In this document: piece by piece, positions 16,083-25,112 of the stretch | Position numbering within the stretch: position 1 is the stretch's first letter | How the letters are laid out: each line of letters starts with the position of its first letter | DNA from: Agrococcus casei LMG 22410 | GTDB lineage: Bacteria > Actinomycetota > Actinomycetes > Actinomycetales > Microbacteriaceae | Direction: 5' to 3' | NCBI RefSeq assembly: GCF_900163565.1 | Contig: NZ_FUHU01000003.1 | Coordinates: 62,001 to 126,000, forward strand | Length of the DNA stretch: 64,000 nt | Notes under the pieces: model-generated | What the model saw: the letters and a program-made list of their open reading frames with translations, nothing else | The model's database searches: none | Told to the model about the DNA's origin: nothing | Program-made: the position numbers and the translations under genes

Positions 16083-17513
16083 ATGACTGAATCTGACAGC
16101 GAGACTCGCGGTGGTGCCCTCTGGGGCGCACGTTTCGCGGGTGAGCCCGCCCCCGCACTCCGAGCACTCTCGAAGTCCCCTGACTACTACTTCCGCCTGC
16201 TGGGCGACGACATCCAGGGGTGCATCGCGCACTGCCGTGAGCTCGAGCGCGTCGGCCTCCTGACCGCCGGCGAATCGAATGTGATCCTCGAGCATCTTGA
16301 GGGCATCCGCGCCGACTGGCAGAACGGCTCGCTGCTTCGCGACCCGGCGGCTGAAGACGTGCACGGATTCATCGAGCAGGAGCTCATCAGACGAGCTGGC
16401 GACGTCGGCGGCAAGCTGCGCGCCGGTCGCTCACGCAACGACCAGACCGCGAACGACCTCCGGCTGTTCATGCGCCGTGAGGCCGGAATCATCCGTGCCG
16501 AGGTCCGCGACCTGGCCAATGCCTTCATCGAGCAGGCAGAAGCGCACGCTGAGACTGTGTGCCCCGGGTTCACGCACCTGCAGGCCGCGCAGCCCATCAC
16601 CTTCGGCCACCAGCTCATGGCGCACGTGTTTCCGCTGCTGCGCGACCTCGACCGACTTGCCACGTGGGATGCGCGGCACGCTGTCTCGCCGCTCGGCGCG
16701 GCTGCGCTGGCGGGCTCGGGTGTCACTCGCGACACTGACGCTATGGCAGTTGACCTCGGCTACGACCGCAGCTTCGACAACTCGATCGACGCAGTCTCAG
16801 CGCGCGACCACGTCTCGGAGTTCGTCTTCATCCTGACGCAGCTCATGACGCACATCTCGCGCTTCGCCGAAGAGCAGATCCTGTGGTCGTCGCAGCAGTT
16901 CGGCTGGATCAGGCTCGACGACTCGTGGTCGACGGGCAGCTCGATCATGCCGCAGAAGAAGAACCCCGACATCGCAGAGCTCTCGAGGGGCAAGGCCGGC
17001 ACCATGCTCGGCATCCTCACCGGCGCGATCTCGATTCAGAAGGGTCTTCCGTTCGCATACAACCGCGATCTCTTCGAAGACAAGTACGCGGTGCTGCACG
17101 CGGTCGACCTCGTGCACCTCGTGCTTCCTGCCCTGACCGGCTCAGTGCAGTCGATGCACGTGCAGGCCGATGTGATGCGCCGCCAGGCGACCTGGGGCTA
17201 CACGCTCGCGACCGATGTCGCCGACCGCCTCAGCCTTGCAGGCGTTCCCTTCAGGGAGGCCCACGAGATCGTCGGCGCACTGGTCAAGGCATGCGAGGAG
17301 CGCGGCATCGACATCCCAGAGATCGAAGCCGACCTGCTCGGCGAGATCGACGAGCGACTCGACCTCGAGTACATCAAGGGCCTGACCGTCGAGGGCTCGA
17401 TCGGGCACCGGTCAGCACGCGGATCAACACACCCGGATCGCGTCCGCGAGCAGATCGTGACAGCACGCGAAGCCGTGGCAGCGGATGCCGCCGGACACGA
17501 AGGAGGGCGGTAG
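16083..17513 (+). CDS. Argininosuccinate lyase-family C-N lyase, probably catabolic
   Basis: A 476-residue fumarase/aspartase-superfamily enzyme of the argininosuccinate lyase branch: LWGARF at the N-terminus, RSRNDQ (116-121), THLQ (164-167) and the signature GSSIMPQKKNPD (285-296). These residues eliminate fumarate from an N-succinyl amine. No arg genes are nearby. Instead it heads an operon with a polar amino acid ABC transporter, an M20-like protein and an MmgE/PrpD protein behind a PucR regulator. Relatives with this chemistry include EDDS lyase, so an aminopolycarboxylate substrate is possible. True ArgH cannot be excluded. Confidence 0.8.
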   Translation: MTESDSETRGGALWGARFAGEPAPALRALSKSPDYYFRLLGDDIQGCIAHCRELERVGLLTAGESNVILEHLEGIRADWQNGSLLRDPAAEDVHGFIEQELIRRAGDVGGKLRAGRSRNDQTANDLRLFMRREAGIIRAEVRDLANAFIEQAEAHAETVCPGFTHLQAAQPITFGHQLMAHVFPLLRDLDRLATWDARHAVSPLGAAALAGSGVTRDTDAMAVDLGYDRSFDNSIDAVSARDHVSEFVFILTQLMTHISRFAEEQILWSSQQFGWIRLDDSWSTGSSIMPQKKNPDIAELSRGKAGTMLGILTGAISIQKGLPFAYNRDLFEDKYAVLHAVDLVHLVLPALTGSVQSMHVQADVMRRQATWGYTLATDVADRLSLAGVPFREAHEIVGALVKACEERGIDIPEIEADLLGEIDERLDLEYIKGLTVEGSIGHRSARGSTHPDRVREQIVTAREAVAADAAGHEGGR

Positions 17514-17516
17514 CGC

Positions 17517-18416
17517 ATGACTGCCGAGGGACTCACAGCAGCGGTCGACACACGCAGTCAGGTCGCCGCATTCGAACGCAAGAAGCGTCCGGTCATCGTC
17601 CAGTGGGCGACTGCGGTCGTGGCCATCGCCTTCCTCGTCTTCGTCGTGGTCGGCTTCATCCAGGGAAACATCAACTGGTCGACGGTCGGCCAGTACCTGT
17701 TCAGCCCAGCCGTGTTCGAGGGTCTGCTCAACACGGTCTGGATGACATTCCTGGCGATGGGCATCGCGATTGTCGTCGGAACCGGCATGGCGATCATGCG
17801 CATCACACCCAACGCCGTTCTGCAGCGGGTCAGCAAGTTCTACATCTGGTTCTTCCGAGGCATCCCGCAGCTGCTCCAGCTCTACCTCTGGTACAACCTC
17901 GCACTGATCTTCCCGACACTCGGCATCCCAGGCGTGCTCTCGGTCAACACGATCGACATCATGACGCCTCTGCTGGCCACGGCACTCGGCCTCGGCCTGT
18001 GCCAGGCGGCGTACGTCGCAGAGGTCGTGCGTGCAGGCATCATCTCGGTCGACCAGGGGCAGGTCGAAGCTGCTGAATCGATCGGCATGAAGTACTCGCA
18101 GGTGCTCGCCCGAGTCGTGCTTCCTCAGGCGATGCGAGTGATCATCCCGCCCGTCGGCAACTACTTCATCAGCATGGTGAAGCTGACGTCGCTGGCTTCG
18201 GCGATCCAGTTCTCGGAGATGCTCTACAACGTGCAGACGATCTACTTCGTCAACGGTCAGGTCATGGAGCTGCTGATCGTCGCCGCCTTCTGGTACCTCA
18301 TCGTGATCACTGTGCTGACGTCGGTGCAGGGCCGTATTGAGACCTACTTCTCGAAGGGAACGGTTCGCACCGTGACCAAGAAGAAGCCCAAGAACCGACA
18401 CAAGACGGGAGCATGA
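17517..18416 (+). CDS. Polar amino acid ABC transporter permease
   Basis: A 299-residue membrane protein with about five to six helices and the EAA loop [22 protein letters not shown]-like segment (about residues 182-203) that docks with the ATPase. It belongs to the HisM/GltK permease family. It starts three bases after the lyase gene and overlaps the ATPase gene by four bases. Only one permease is present, so it probably acts as a homodimer. It should import a small polar, amino-acid-like substrate of the operon. Confidence 0.9.
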   Translation: MTAEGLTAAVDTRSQVAAFERKKRPVIVQWATAVVAIAFLVFVVVGFIQGNINWSTVGQYLFSPAVFEGLLNTVWMTFLAMGIAIVVGTGMAIMRITPNAVLQRVSKFYIWFFRGIPQLLQLYLWYNLALIFPTLGIPGVLSVNTIDIMTPLLATALGLGLCQAAYVAEVVRAGIISVDQGQVEAAESIGMKYSQVLARVVLPQAMRVIIPPVGNYFISMVKLTSLASAIQFSEMLYNVQTIYFVNGQVMELLIVAAFWYLIVITVLTSVQGRIETYFSKGTVRTVTKKKPKNRHKTGA

Positions 18417-19189
18417 CCATGCGAGAGTCCAATGACTACATTGTGGATGCGCGCAACATCACCAAGGACTTCGGCGACTTCCGGGCACTCGACGACGTGA
18501 GCCTGCAGGTGAAGCAGGGTGAGGTCGTCTGCATCCTGGGCCCATCCGGATCCGGCAAGAGCACGCTGCTGCGCTGCCTCAACCACCTCGAGCGCCCCAA
18601 CGAAGGGGCCGTCTGGATCGACAACGATCTCATCGGCTACAAGGAGGAGAACGGCGTTCTGCGCGAGCTCTCCAGTGCGGCGCTCGCGAAGCAGCGCACG
18701 AAGCTGGCCATGGTGTTCCAGCGATTCAACCTATTCGGCCACCGGACCGCGCTCGAGAACGTGACCGAAGGACCTGTCCAGGTGCTCGGTGTCTCGCAGG
18801 CAGAGGCGAAGCGCAAGGCGCTCGAGCTGCTGAAGCGAGTCGGCCTGTCAGACAAGGCGAAGAACTACCCCAACGCTCTGTCCGGCGGGCAGCAGCAGCG
18901 AGTCGCCATCGCCCGTGCACTCAGCATGGAGCCGACGGTGATGCTGTTCGACGAACCCACCTCTGCCCTCGACCCTGAGCTCGTCGGAGAAGTGCTGCAC
19001 GTGATGAAGTCGCTCGCTCAGAGCGGCATGACGATGGTCGTCGTCACGCACGAGATCGGATTCGCGCGCGAAGTCGCCGACCGCATCGTGTTCATGGACG
19101 AAGGCAAGGTCGTGCTCGACGACACCGTGACCGAAGTGCTCAACTCAACCAACCCAAGGGCTCGAGACTTTCTCGATGCCGTCCTGTAA
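18413..19189 (+). CDS. Polar amino acid ABC transporter ATP-binding protein
   Basis: A 258-residue ATPase with Walker [10 protein letters not shown], signature LSGGQQQR, Walker [14 protein letters not shown] and the switch histidine in VVVTHEIG, as in GlnQ/HisP-type importers. It powers the permease encoded just upstream. The ATG at 18413 is in the ATGA overlap; a second in-frame ATG at 18419 is possible. The substrate-binding lipoprotein follows after 18 bases. Confidence 0.9.
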   Translation: MTMRESNDYIVDARNITKDFGDFRALDDVSLQVKQGEVVCILGPSGSGKSTLLRCLNHLERPNEGAVWIDNDLIGYKEENGVLRELSSAALAKQRTKLAMVFQRFNLFGHRTALENVTEGPVQVLGVSQAEAKRKALELLKRVGLSDKAKNYPNALSGGQQQRVAIARALSMEPTVMLFDEPTSALDPELVGEVLHVMKSLAQSGMTMVVVTHEIGFAREVADRIVFMDEGKVVLDDTVTEVLNSTNPRARDFLDAVL

Positions 19190-19207
19190 GACTCGAAGGA
19201 GAGTGCA

Positions 19208-20047
19208 ATGAAGAAGAACAAGACGCTTTTGGCTTTCGGAGCCATCGGAGCCCTGCTGCTGACCAGCTGTGCCAGCGGCGGAGATGCCGAGCAGAGCGGT
19301 GACGCCACGGGCGACGACGCGACGCAGACGGTCATCTTCTCGACCGGAACGCAGTTTCCGCCCATGGGCTATGTCGAAGGCGGCGACCTCATCGGCTTCG
19401 ACATCGACCTGGGCAACGCCCTCGCAGAGCGAGCAGGCGTCGAGGTCGAGTGGGCCGAGAGCGAGTTCAGCCAGTTCCTGGCGGACGTGAACTCCGGCCG
19501 CAGCAACGCTGTGCTCGGCGCGATGCTCGACACCCCCGAGCGACAGGAGACCCTGACCTGGGTCGACTACCTCGAGAGCGGATTCCAGTTCTTCACCATG
19601 AAGGACACCGCTGACGAGCACGGCATCAGCGGGATCGAAGACCTCTGCGGCCTCACAGTCGCCGCGAGCCGCAACTCAACATACGCCGGTTCGATCAACG
19701 ACTGGAGCGCAGAGAACTGCGACGGCGACGACATCACGGTGCTCGACACCGACGGTTCGCCGGATGCACTGCTGCAGCTGCGCCAAGGACGCGCGCAGGC
19801 AGTGATGCAGACCAGCGAGGCGATCGCATACATCGCGTCGCAGGACGAGAAGATCATGCCGGTCGGCGACCCCATCACCAGTGCGTTCTACGGCATCGGA
19901 TTCCCCAAGGGCGACCCGATGGTCGAGCAGTTCCAGACCGCGCTCGAAGAGCTGATCGCCGATGGCACGTACGCCGAGATCGCCGCTGAGTGGGGCCTCG
20001 ACGCACAGACCGTCGACCAGGTGACGATCAACCTCGAAGGCCTATAG
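19208..20047 (+). CDS. Amino acid ABC transporter substrate-binding lipoprotein
   Basis: A 279-residue protein with a lysine-rich signal, lipobox LLTSC (Cys about 21) and a family 3 solute-binding fold (FPPMGYVEGGDLIGFDIDL, then DLCGLTVAASRNS). It captures the substrate outside the membrane for the adjacent permease and ATPase. The ribosome site GAAGGAG precedes the ATG. Family 3 proteins bind polar amino acids, opines and related compounds, which fits uptake of an N-substituted aspartate or similar. Confidence 0.9.
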   Translation: MKKNKTLLAFGAIGALLLTSCASGGDAEQSGDATGDDATQTVIFSTGTQFPPMGYVEGGDLIGFDIDLGNALAERAGVEVEWAESEFSQFLADVNSGRSNAVLGAMLDTPERQETLTWVDYLESGFQFFTMKDTADEHGISGIEDLCGLTVAASRNSTYAGSINDWSAENCDGDDITVLDTDGSPDALLQLRQGRAQAVMQTSEAIAYIASQDEKIMPVGDPITSAFYGIGFPKGDPMVEQFQTALEELIADGTYAEIAAEWGLDAQTVDQVTINLEGL

Positions 20048-20052
20048 GGGCG

Positions 20053-21321
20053 ATGGCCGTGACGAATGCAGACCAGTCGAGCGGAGCCTTCCGCGAATTC
20101 GCTCCGGACCCTGACCGGGCGTTCGCCATCGCGCGCGAGCTGCTCTCGATTCCCAGCTTCAAGGGCGAAGAGGCAGAGCTTGCCGCATGGGCGAACGCAC
20201 GGCTCACGGAGATGGGCTTCGAGACTGAACTGCAGACGCTGCGGCCTGGCCAGGCTCAGGTGATCGCGACCTCGCATGTGAGCGACTCGCGACCCACCCT
20301 GATGCTGAACGGCCACCTCGACATCGATCCGCTGCGCTCGAACTGGACGACAGACCCGTTCGAAGCGCGGCTCGAGGGCAACCTGCTGATCGGTGCAGGC
20401 GCCCGAAACATGCAGGGCGGCCTCGTGTCTATCCTGCTCGCAGCAGAGGCGCTCGTGAACCAGCGCGATCGTGCGAATCTCACGATCGCGCTGGTCGCGG
20501 GCGAGCTGCAGGGCGGTCTCGGCACGACGCACGCCCTCGAGCGCGGGCTGAGCGCAGACCTCGCGATCGTGCCCGAGCCGTTCGGCGTCGACAACCTGGT
20601 CACCGACACGTGGGGCGTCATCGAATTCGCCATCGTCGTGCAGGGGCTCTCCGACCACATCTCGAAGCTGCACCTTGCGAAGAACCCGCTTCCGGTCGCC
20701 ATCGACCTGAGGGCTGCGCTGCTCGAGCGGGTCGCTGACAGGTTCGGATCCGGCGAGACGGCAAAGCTGCTGTTCAACATCGGCGGCTTCATCGCTGGAA
20801 GAGGCGATGAGTACTCCTTCAATGCCGCCAACTACTCGCCCGACAGGGCTGCGCTGCTCATCGACGTGCGCCACACGGTCGACATCTCGTCAGAAGACGT
20901 GATGCGCTTCTTCGACGAGATCGTCGCTGAGGCCGCTGCAGACGCGGCCGACGCTGGCATCTCTGTCGCGCTCCAGAGCGGCAGCACCGACATGTACCGA
21001 CTCAATGAGATCAACTTTCCGGCATACAACGCGAATCTGCCGGCTGAGCTTGAGCAGTACCTCAACGATCGCCGCCGGGAATCGCTCGGCGAGCCCTTCG
21101 CGCAATCCGGAACCGTGTATCCGCATTCCTACTGCGGCGCAGACACGTCGCACATGGGAAACGCCGGAATCCCCAGCGTGCTGGTCGGTCCGATCGGGCC
21201 TGCGCCGACTCCCGGCATCGGCGACGATGCCGTGTTCTTCGATGAGGTGCTCGAGACTGCGACGTATATGCACGAAGTGGCATGCACGCTGGACTGGGCG
21301 GCTCTCGGGCGTTCGCAGTGA
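20053..21321 (+). CDS. M20-family amidohydrolase-like protein with altered metal site
   Basis: A 422-residue protein with the M20 deacylase/peptidase fold pattern: NGHLDID (His88, Asp90), GARNMQGG (116-123), VAGELQGGLG (149-157) and VPEPFG. In active M20 enzymes the second motif has the bridging Asp (here Asn119) and the third has two glutamates (here Glu151-Leu152). The final metal-binding histidine near the C-terminus is also not evident. It may therefore bind rather than hydrolyse its ligand, or use other chemistry. It lies five bases after the binding-protein gene and overlaps the next gene as GTGA. Confidence 0.8.
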   Translation: MAVTNADQSSGAFREFAPDPDRAFAIARELLSIPSFKGEEAELAAWANARLTEMGFETELQTLRPGQAQVIATSHVSDSRPTLMLNGHLDIDPLRSNWTTDPFEARLEGNLLIGAGARNMQGGLVSILLAAEALVNQRDRANLTIALVAGELQGGLGTTHALERGLSADLAIVPEPFGVDNLVTDTWGVIEFAIVVQGLSDHISKLHLAKNPLPVAIDLRAALLERVADRFGSGETAKLLFNIGGFIAGRGDEYSFNAANYSPDRAALLIDVRHTVDISSEDVMRFFDEIVAEAAADAADAGISVALQSGSTDMYRLNEINFPAYNANLPAELEQYLNDRRRESLGEPFAQSGTVYPHSYCGADTSHMGNAGIPSVLVGPIGPAPTPGIGDDAVFFDEVLETATYMHEVACTLDWAALGRSQ

Positions 21322-22622
21322 ACCGCGTCGAGAGGCTGGCTGCCTTCGTCCATGCGACCCACGCAGGTGACATTCCCGACGATCTGCGTCAGAAGATCAG
21401 GGTGCACCTGGTCGACACGATCGCTGCGGGCGTCGCCGGATCGACATCCCCTGAAGCATTGCGGATGCGCGAGGCAGGGCAGGGCAGTCTGCGCGGCAGG
21501 GTCATGGCTCACGGGGTCGCTGCGCATGTGCTCGAGCTTGACGACACCGGCGGCTGCGACCACTCGGGGGTTGCCGTGGTGCCTGCTGTCGTCGGCCTGC
21601 TCGATGCGCAGTCAGAGACAACGCTCGACGAGGCGGTGACAGCAGTCGCGCTCGGGTACGAGGTCGCTCGTCGTGTGCAGTTCTACCTCGGCGGCTACCC
21701 GAAGCTCAATGCGCGCGGGTGGCACTCGACTCCCGTGTGCGGGCCGATCGGATCGGCGGCCGCGGGCGCGAAGCTGCTCGGACTCGACGCGGCCGGAATC
21801 GCTGACGCAATGGGAATCGCATCGTCGATGATGGCCGGCACCTGGTCGTTCAAGACCGGCGGAGGTGACAACAAGTCGCTGCACGGAGGCCTCGCTGCGG
21901 CCAGCGGTGCCGAAAGCGCCTGGCTTGCGAAGCACGGGGTGCAGGGCACGCGTGACATCTTCGAAGACGTCTGGGGCGGGCTCGGGCAGGTCTATGCAGC
22001 CGGCGAACCAGACGCGGAGGCGCTGACAGCAGACCTCGGCAACAGGTGGGTCGCCTATGACGCCTCGATCAAGGCGTTTCCGAGCTGCGCGAGCTCACAC
22101 CGCCTGATTCAGCTGGCAGAGCGGCGGCTGGTGGCCGAGCAGCTCGACCTCGACTCGATCTCGCGAATCGTCATCACACTCAGCCCACTCGTGGCTGACA
22201 TGTGCGGTGAGACACGAATGTCGCGCCTCGAAACGTTCAGGCAGCGGCAGCTGAGCATTCCCTACGGCATCGCTCTGACACTGACACAAGGCTCTATGAC
22301 CTTCGACGGACTCTTTGCGCAGCCCAGCGCAGAGACCACACTGGCAGCGCTGCTCGAGAAGACAGAGGTGGTCGTCGACGAGTCGATTCTGAGCGCCCAC
22401 GGCGAGGGCACAGTGTCGGTGCACAGCGGGTCGAGGGTTGAAGCGTTCACGACCGACTCTGTTGCCGACCCGCGTTGTAACATCACCAGCATCGAGCAGG
22501 TGCTCGACAAAGCCGAGGGCATGCTGCGAAGCGTCGCCATGGAAGAGCGCTTCGAGCCGCTGCTGCAGCTCGCCAATGCACCCGGCACCGCGCTCGCGGC
22601 ACCGTTCTTCGCTCGAATCTGA
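21318..22622 (+). CDS. MmgE/PrpD family protein, possible epimerase or dehydratase
   Basis: A 434-residue protein with the MmgE/PrpD layout: helical N-terminal domain, LELDDTGGCDHSG, GWHSTPVCGPIGSAAAGAKL, and IKAFPSCASSH in the smaller domain. Characterised members include 2-methylcitrate dehydratase, cis-aconitate decarboxylase and the iminodisuccinate epimerase of Agrobacterium. In an operon with a C-N lyase that splits N-succinyl compounds, an epimerase of such a substrate is attractive; this is inference. The GTG start overlaps the previous stop (GTGA), and an upstream in-frame codon at 21282 is rejected. Confidence 0.8.
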   Translation: MNRVERLAAFVHATHAGDIPDDLRQKIRVHLVDTIAAGVAGSTSPEALRMREAGQGSLRGRVMAHGVAAHVLELDDTGGCDHSGVAVVPAVVGLLDAQSETTLDEAVTAVALGYEVARRVQFYLGGYPKLNARGWHSTPVCGPIGSAAAGAKLLGLDAAGIADAMGIASSMMAGTWSFKTGGGDNKSLHGGLAAASGAESAWLAKHGVQGTRDIFEDVWGGLGQVYAAGEPDAEALTADLGNRWVAYDASIKAFPSCASSHRLIQLAERRLVAEQLDLDSISRIVITLSPLVADMCGETRMSRLETFRQRQLSIPYGIALTLTQGSMTFDGLFAQPSAETTLAALLEKTEVVVDESILSAHGEGTVSVHSGSRVEAFTTDSVADPRCNITSIEQVLDKAEGMLRSVAMEERFEPLLQLANAPGTALAAPFFARI

Positions 22623-22638
22623 AGCTAGGCTGGCACGC

Positions 22639-23250
22639 ATGAGAGTCGTCATCGCAGGAGCAACCAGCGCACTTGGCATCGCAACGGCAGCAGCCCTCAC
22701 CGAGGCGGGCCACGAAGTCGTCGCCGTCGGCCGCAGCGCTGAGCGCCTCGAGCAGGTGCAGGCCGCCGAGCGCGTGGCCGCAGACCTAGCAGACTTCGCC
22801 GCAGTGCAGCAGCTTGCCGAGCAGCTCGGCGCAGTCGACGGGCTCGTGCACCTGGTCGGCGGATGGCGCGGCGGGGGAGGCCTCGCGGGCCAGAGCGACG
22901 AAGACTTCGACTGGCTCGAGACAAACGTGCTGACGGCCCTGCGCAACACCACGCGTGCGTTCGCAGCGGCGATCGGCGCATCCGCCGCCGGCCGCATCGC
23001 GATCGTGTCGACGACGGGCCTCGAGAAGCCGACAGCGGGCAACGCGAGCTATGTCGCCCTGAAGGCGGCTGCCGAGACGTGGCTGCAGGCCGTCGGCCAC
23101 GAACTGCGCGAGACGCCGGCCGAAGTGCACATCACCCGCGTGAAGGCGCTCGTCACCGAGCAGGAGCGCATCGACAGCCCCGAGCGGAAGTTCCCCGGCT
23201 ACTCCGACGTCACCGATGTCGCGGCCGAGCTCGCGGGCCTGTTCGCCTGA
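22639..23250 (+). CDS. Short-chain dehydrogenase/reductase
   Basis: A 203-residue SDR protein with the nucleotide-binding GATSALGIA near the N-terminus, VHLVGG (NAG-like position) and the catalytic SYVALK (Tyr-x3-Lys). It is shorter than most SDRs. The ATG at 22639 follows the PrpD gene by 16 bases, so it may be the last gene of the operon. The Zur-like box and znuA promoter start right at its stop codon. Substrate unknown. Confidence 0.8.
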   Translation: MRVVIAGATSALGIATAAALTEAGHEVVAVGRSAERLEQVQAAERVAADLADFAAVQQLAEQLGAVDGLVHLVGGWRGGGGLAGQSDEDFDWLETNVLTALRNTTRAFAAAIGASAAGRIAIVSTTGLEKPTAGNASYVALKAAAETWLQAVGHELRETPAEVHITRVKALVTEQERIDSPERKFPGYSDVTDVAAELAGLFA

Positions 23251-23277
23251 CTTTGAAAACGGTTATCGTTTAGAGTA
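23247..23277 (+). promoter_or_regulatory. znuA promoter with Zur-like box
   Basis: CTGACT (23247-23252, -35) and TAGAGT (23271-23276, -10) are spaced by 18 bases. Inside lies AAACG-GTTAT-CGTTT (23257-23271), flanked as TTGAAAACG...CGTTTAG, close to actinobacterial Zur boxes (AT-rich arms with a central dyad). A repressor here would cover the -10 element. Transcription would start about 6-7 bases after the -10, at or next to the znuA GTG, so the transcript is likely leaderless. Assigned by eye. Confidence 0.7.
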
Positions 23278-23281
23278 ACGT

Positions 23282-24307
23282 GTGCTTGTGAAGTTCAAGC
23301 GCACCGCAACTCTGGCTCCGATCGCCGCAATCGCCATCGGCGGGCTGGCACTGGCCGGATGCTCGGCTGAAGCAGTCGAGTCCGACGGGCTTTCGGTCGT
23401 CACGACGACCACGCAGGTGGGAGACATCACGAGCAGCGTCATCGGCGACACTGCCGAGATCCACCAGCTGCTCGACCCAGGCGAGTCGGCGCACTCCTAT
23501 GACCCGACGCCCGAGTCGCTGCAGGCGCTCGCGACCGCCGACGTGCTCGTCATGAACGGCGCGGGGCTTGAGAGCTGGCTGCAGCCGGTGCTCGAATCGA
23601 GCGGCTTCGACGGCCAGGTGATCGACGCATCCGAGAACGTGCAGCCGCTCGAAGGCGACCACAGCGATCACGATCACGGCGACGAAGACCACGGTGACCA
23701 CGAGCACAGCGACGACGAAGCCGACCCGCAGGCACACACCGACCCGCACATCTGGACCGACCCCCACAACGTCGAGGCGATGACCGCCACGATCGCGGCA
23801 GGGCTGGCTGAGGCCGCGCCCGAGTCGGCTGACGTCATCGAACAGAACGCAGCCGCCTACGCCGACAAGCTCGCGGCACTCGACGCCTGGATGCACGAGG
23901 CATTCGAGACGGTGCCGGTCGAAGATCGCCTGCTCATCACCAACCACAACACCTTCGGCTACCTCGCGGCCGCCAATGACATCACGATCGTCGGCAGCGT
24001 GCTTCCGGCCTTCGACGACAACGCCGAGGTCAGCGCCGCCGCCATCGACGCACTGGTCGCAAGCATCAAGGAGACCGGCGCCAAGGCCGTCTTCTCAGAG
24101 ACGCAGCTCGACGCCCAGCTCGCCGAGACCATCGCCAACGAGGCCGGCATCGAGGTGTACTCGGGCGAGCAGGCGCTGTACACGGATGCGCTGGGCGCGG
24201 CAGGCACAGACGGCGAGACGTACATCGGCAGCCAGGTGCACAACACCTCGCTCATGGTCGAGGCCTGGGGCGGCTCTGCTCCCGACGTGCCCGAAGAACT
24301 GAAGTAG
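23282..24307 (+). CDS. znuA: Zinc ABC transporter substrate-binding lipoprotein
   Basis: A 341-residue protein with lipobox LALAGC (Cys about 27). Its metal-binding pattern is ESAHSYDPTP, a histidine/aspartate-rich loop (about residues 121-150) and TDPHIWTDPHN, ending with SETQLD and GEQALYTDALG. The His-rich loop marks zinc-specific cluster A-I proteins (ZnuA/AdcA type). It collects zinc outside the membrane. It starts at GTG 23282, or GTG 23288, immediately downstream of the Zur-like box; no ribosome site is visible, matching a leaderless start. Confidence 0.9.
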   Translation: MLVKFKRTATLAPIAAIAIGGLALAGCSAEAVESDGLSVVTTTTQVGDITSSVIGDTAEIHQLLDPGESAHSYDPTPESLQALATADVLVMNGAGLESWLQPVLESSGFDGQVIDASENVQPLEGDHSDHDHGDEDHGDHEHSDDEADPQAHTDPHIWTDPHNVEAMTATIAAGLAEAAPESADVIEQNAAAYADKLAALDAWMHEAFETVPVEDRLLITNHNTFGYLAAANDITIVGSVLPAFDDNAEVSAAAIDALVASIKETGAKAVFSETQLDAQLAETIANEAGIEVYSGEQALYTDALGAAGTDGETYIGSQVHNTSLMVEAWGGSAPDVPEELK

Positions 24308-24317
24308 GAGCCTCATT

Positions 24318-25112
24318 CTGCACACTCTCGTCAGCATCGAAGACGCCAGCATCGCGTACGGGCACGACAGCCCGACCGTGACCGGCGTCACCTTCGAGGT
24401 GCAAGCGGGCGAGGCAGTCGCGCTGATCGGGCCCAACGGCGCAGGCAAGTCGACGCTGCTCCAAGCCCTGCTCGGGCAGCTCAAGCACACCGCCAAGCGG
24501 TTCGAGGTGCCCACGGGCGCCGGGCAGATCGGCCTGCTTCCGCAGCGCCAGAGCGTGACCGAAGACTTTCCGGTGACCCTGCAGCAGGTCGTCACGATGG
24601 GACGCATTCCGCACCGCGGCATCCTGTGGCCCTCGCGCGACGACCGCTCTGGCGTGCAGCGGGCGCTCGAAGAGGTGGGCCTCTGGAACCTGCGCAAGCG
24701 CCGATTCGGCGAGCTCTCGGGCGGCCAGCGCCAGCGCGGGCTCCTGGCTCGCGCGCTCGCGAGCGACCCGAAGCTGATGCTGCTCGACGAGCCCTTCAAC
24801 GGCCTCGACGCCCCCAGCCGCGAGCAGCTCATCGCCATCGTGCGCAGGCTCAAAGCGCGCGGCGTCGGCTTTCTGATCACGACCCACGACATCGACCTCG
24901 CGCGCCAGGTGACCGAGCGCACCCTGCTGCTCAACCAGAAGCAGATCGACTTCGACGAGACCGAGTGCGCGCTCACCCTCGAGCAGGTGCAGCGGGTGTT
25001 CGACCACCACGCGGTCGAGATCGACGGGCACACGCTCGCGACTGCCGAGCATCACAATGAGATGCACCACGGCGATGTCCACGGTCGCCCAGAGGATCCC
25101 GAGGCGCCGTGA
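24318..25112 (+). CDS. znuC: Zinc ABC transporter ATP-binding protein, non-standard start
   Basis: About 264 residues, with Walker A GPNGAGKST, Q-loop LLPQRQS, signature LSGGQRQR, Walker B LMLLDEPFNGLD and switch TTHD. It ends in a His-containing tail (HHNEMHHGD). The ABC fold needs the strand LVSIEDASIAYG, encoded upstream of the first GTG (24378), yet no ATG, GTG or TTG lies between that GTG and the in-frame stop at 24300. CTG at 24318, seven bases after GGAG, is the best start; ATT at 24315 is the alternative. Confidence 0.85.
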   Translation: MHTLVSIEDASIAYGHDSPTVTGVTFEVQAGEAVALIGPNGAGKSTLLQALLGQLKHTAKRFEVPTGAGQIGLLPQRQSVTEDFPVTLQQVVTMGRIPHRGILWPSRDDRSGVQRALEEVGLWNLRKRRFGELSGGQRQRGLLARALASDPKLMLLDEPFNGLDAPSREQLIAIVRRLKARGVGFLITTHDIDLARQVTERTLLLNQKQIDFDETECALTLEQVQRVFDHHAVEIDGHTLATAEHHNEMHHGDVHGRPEDPEAP

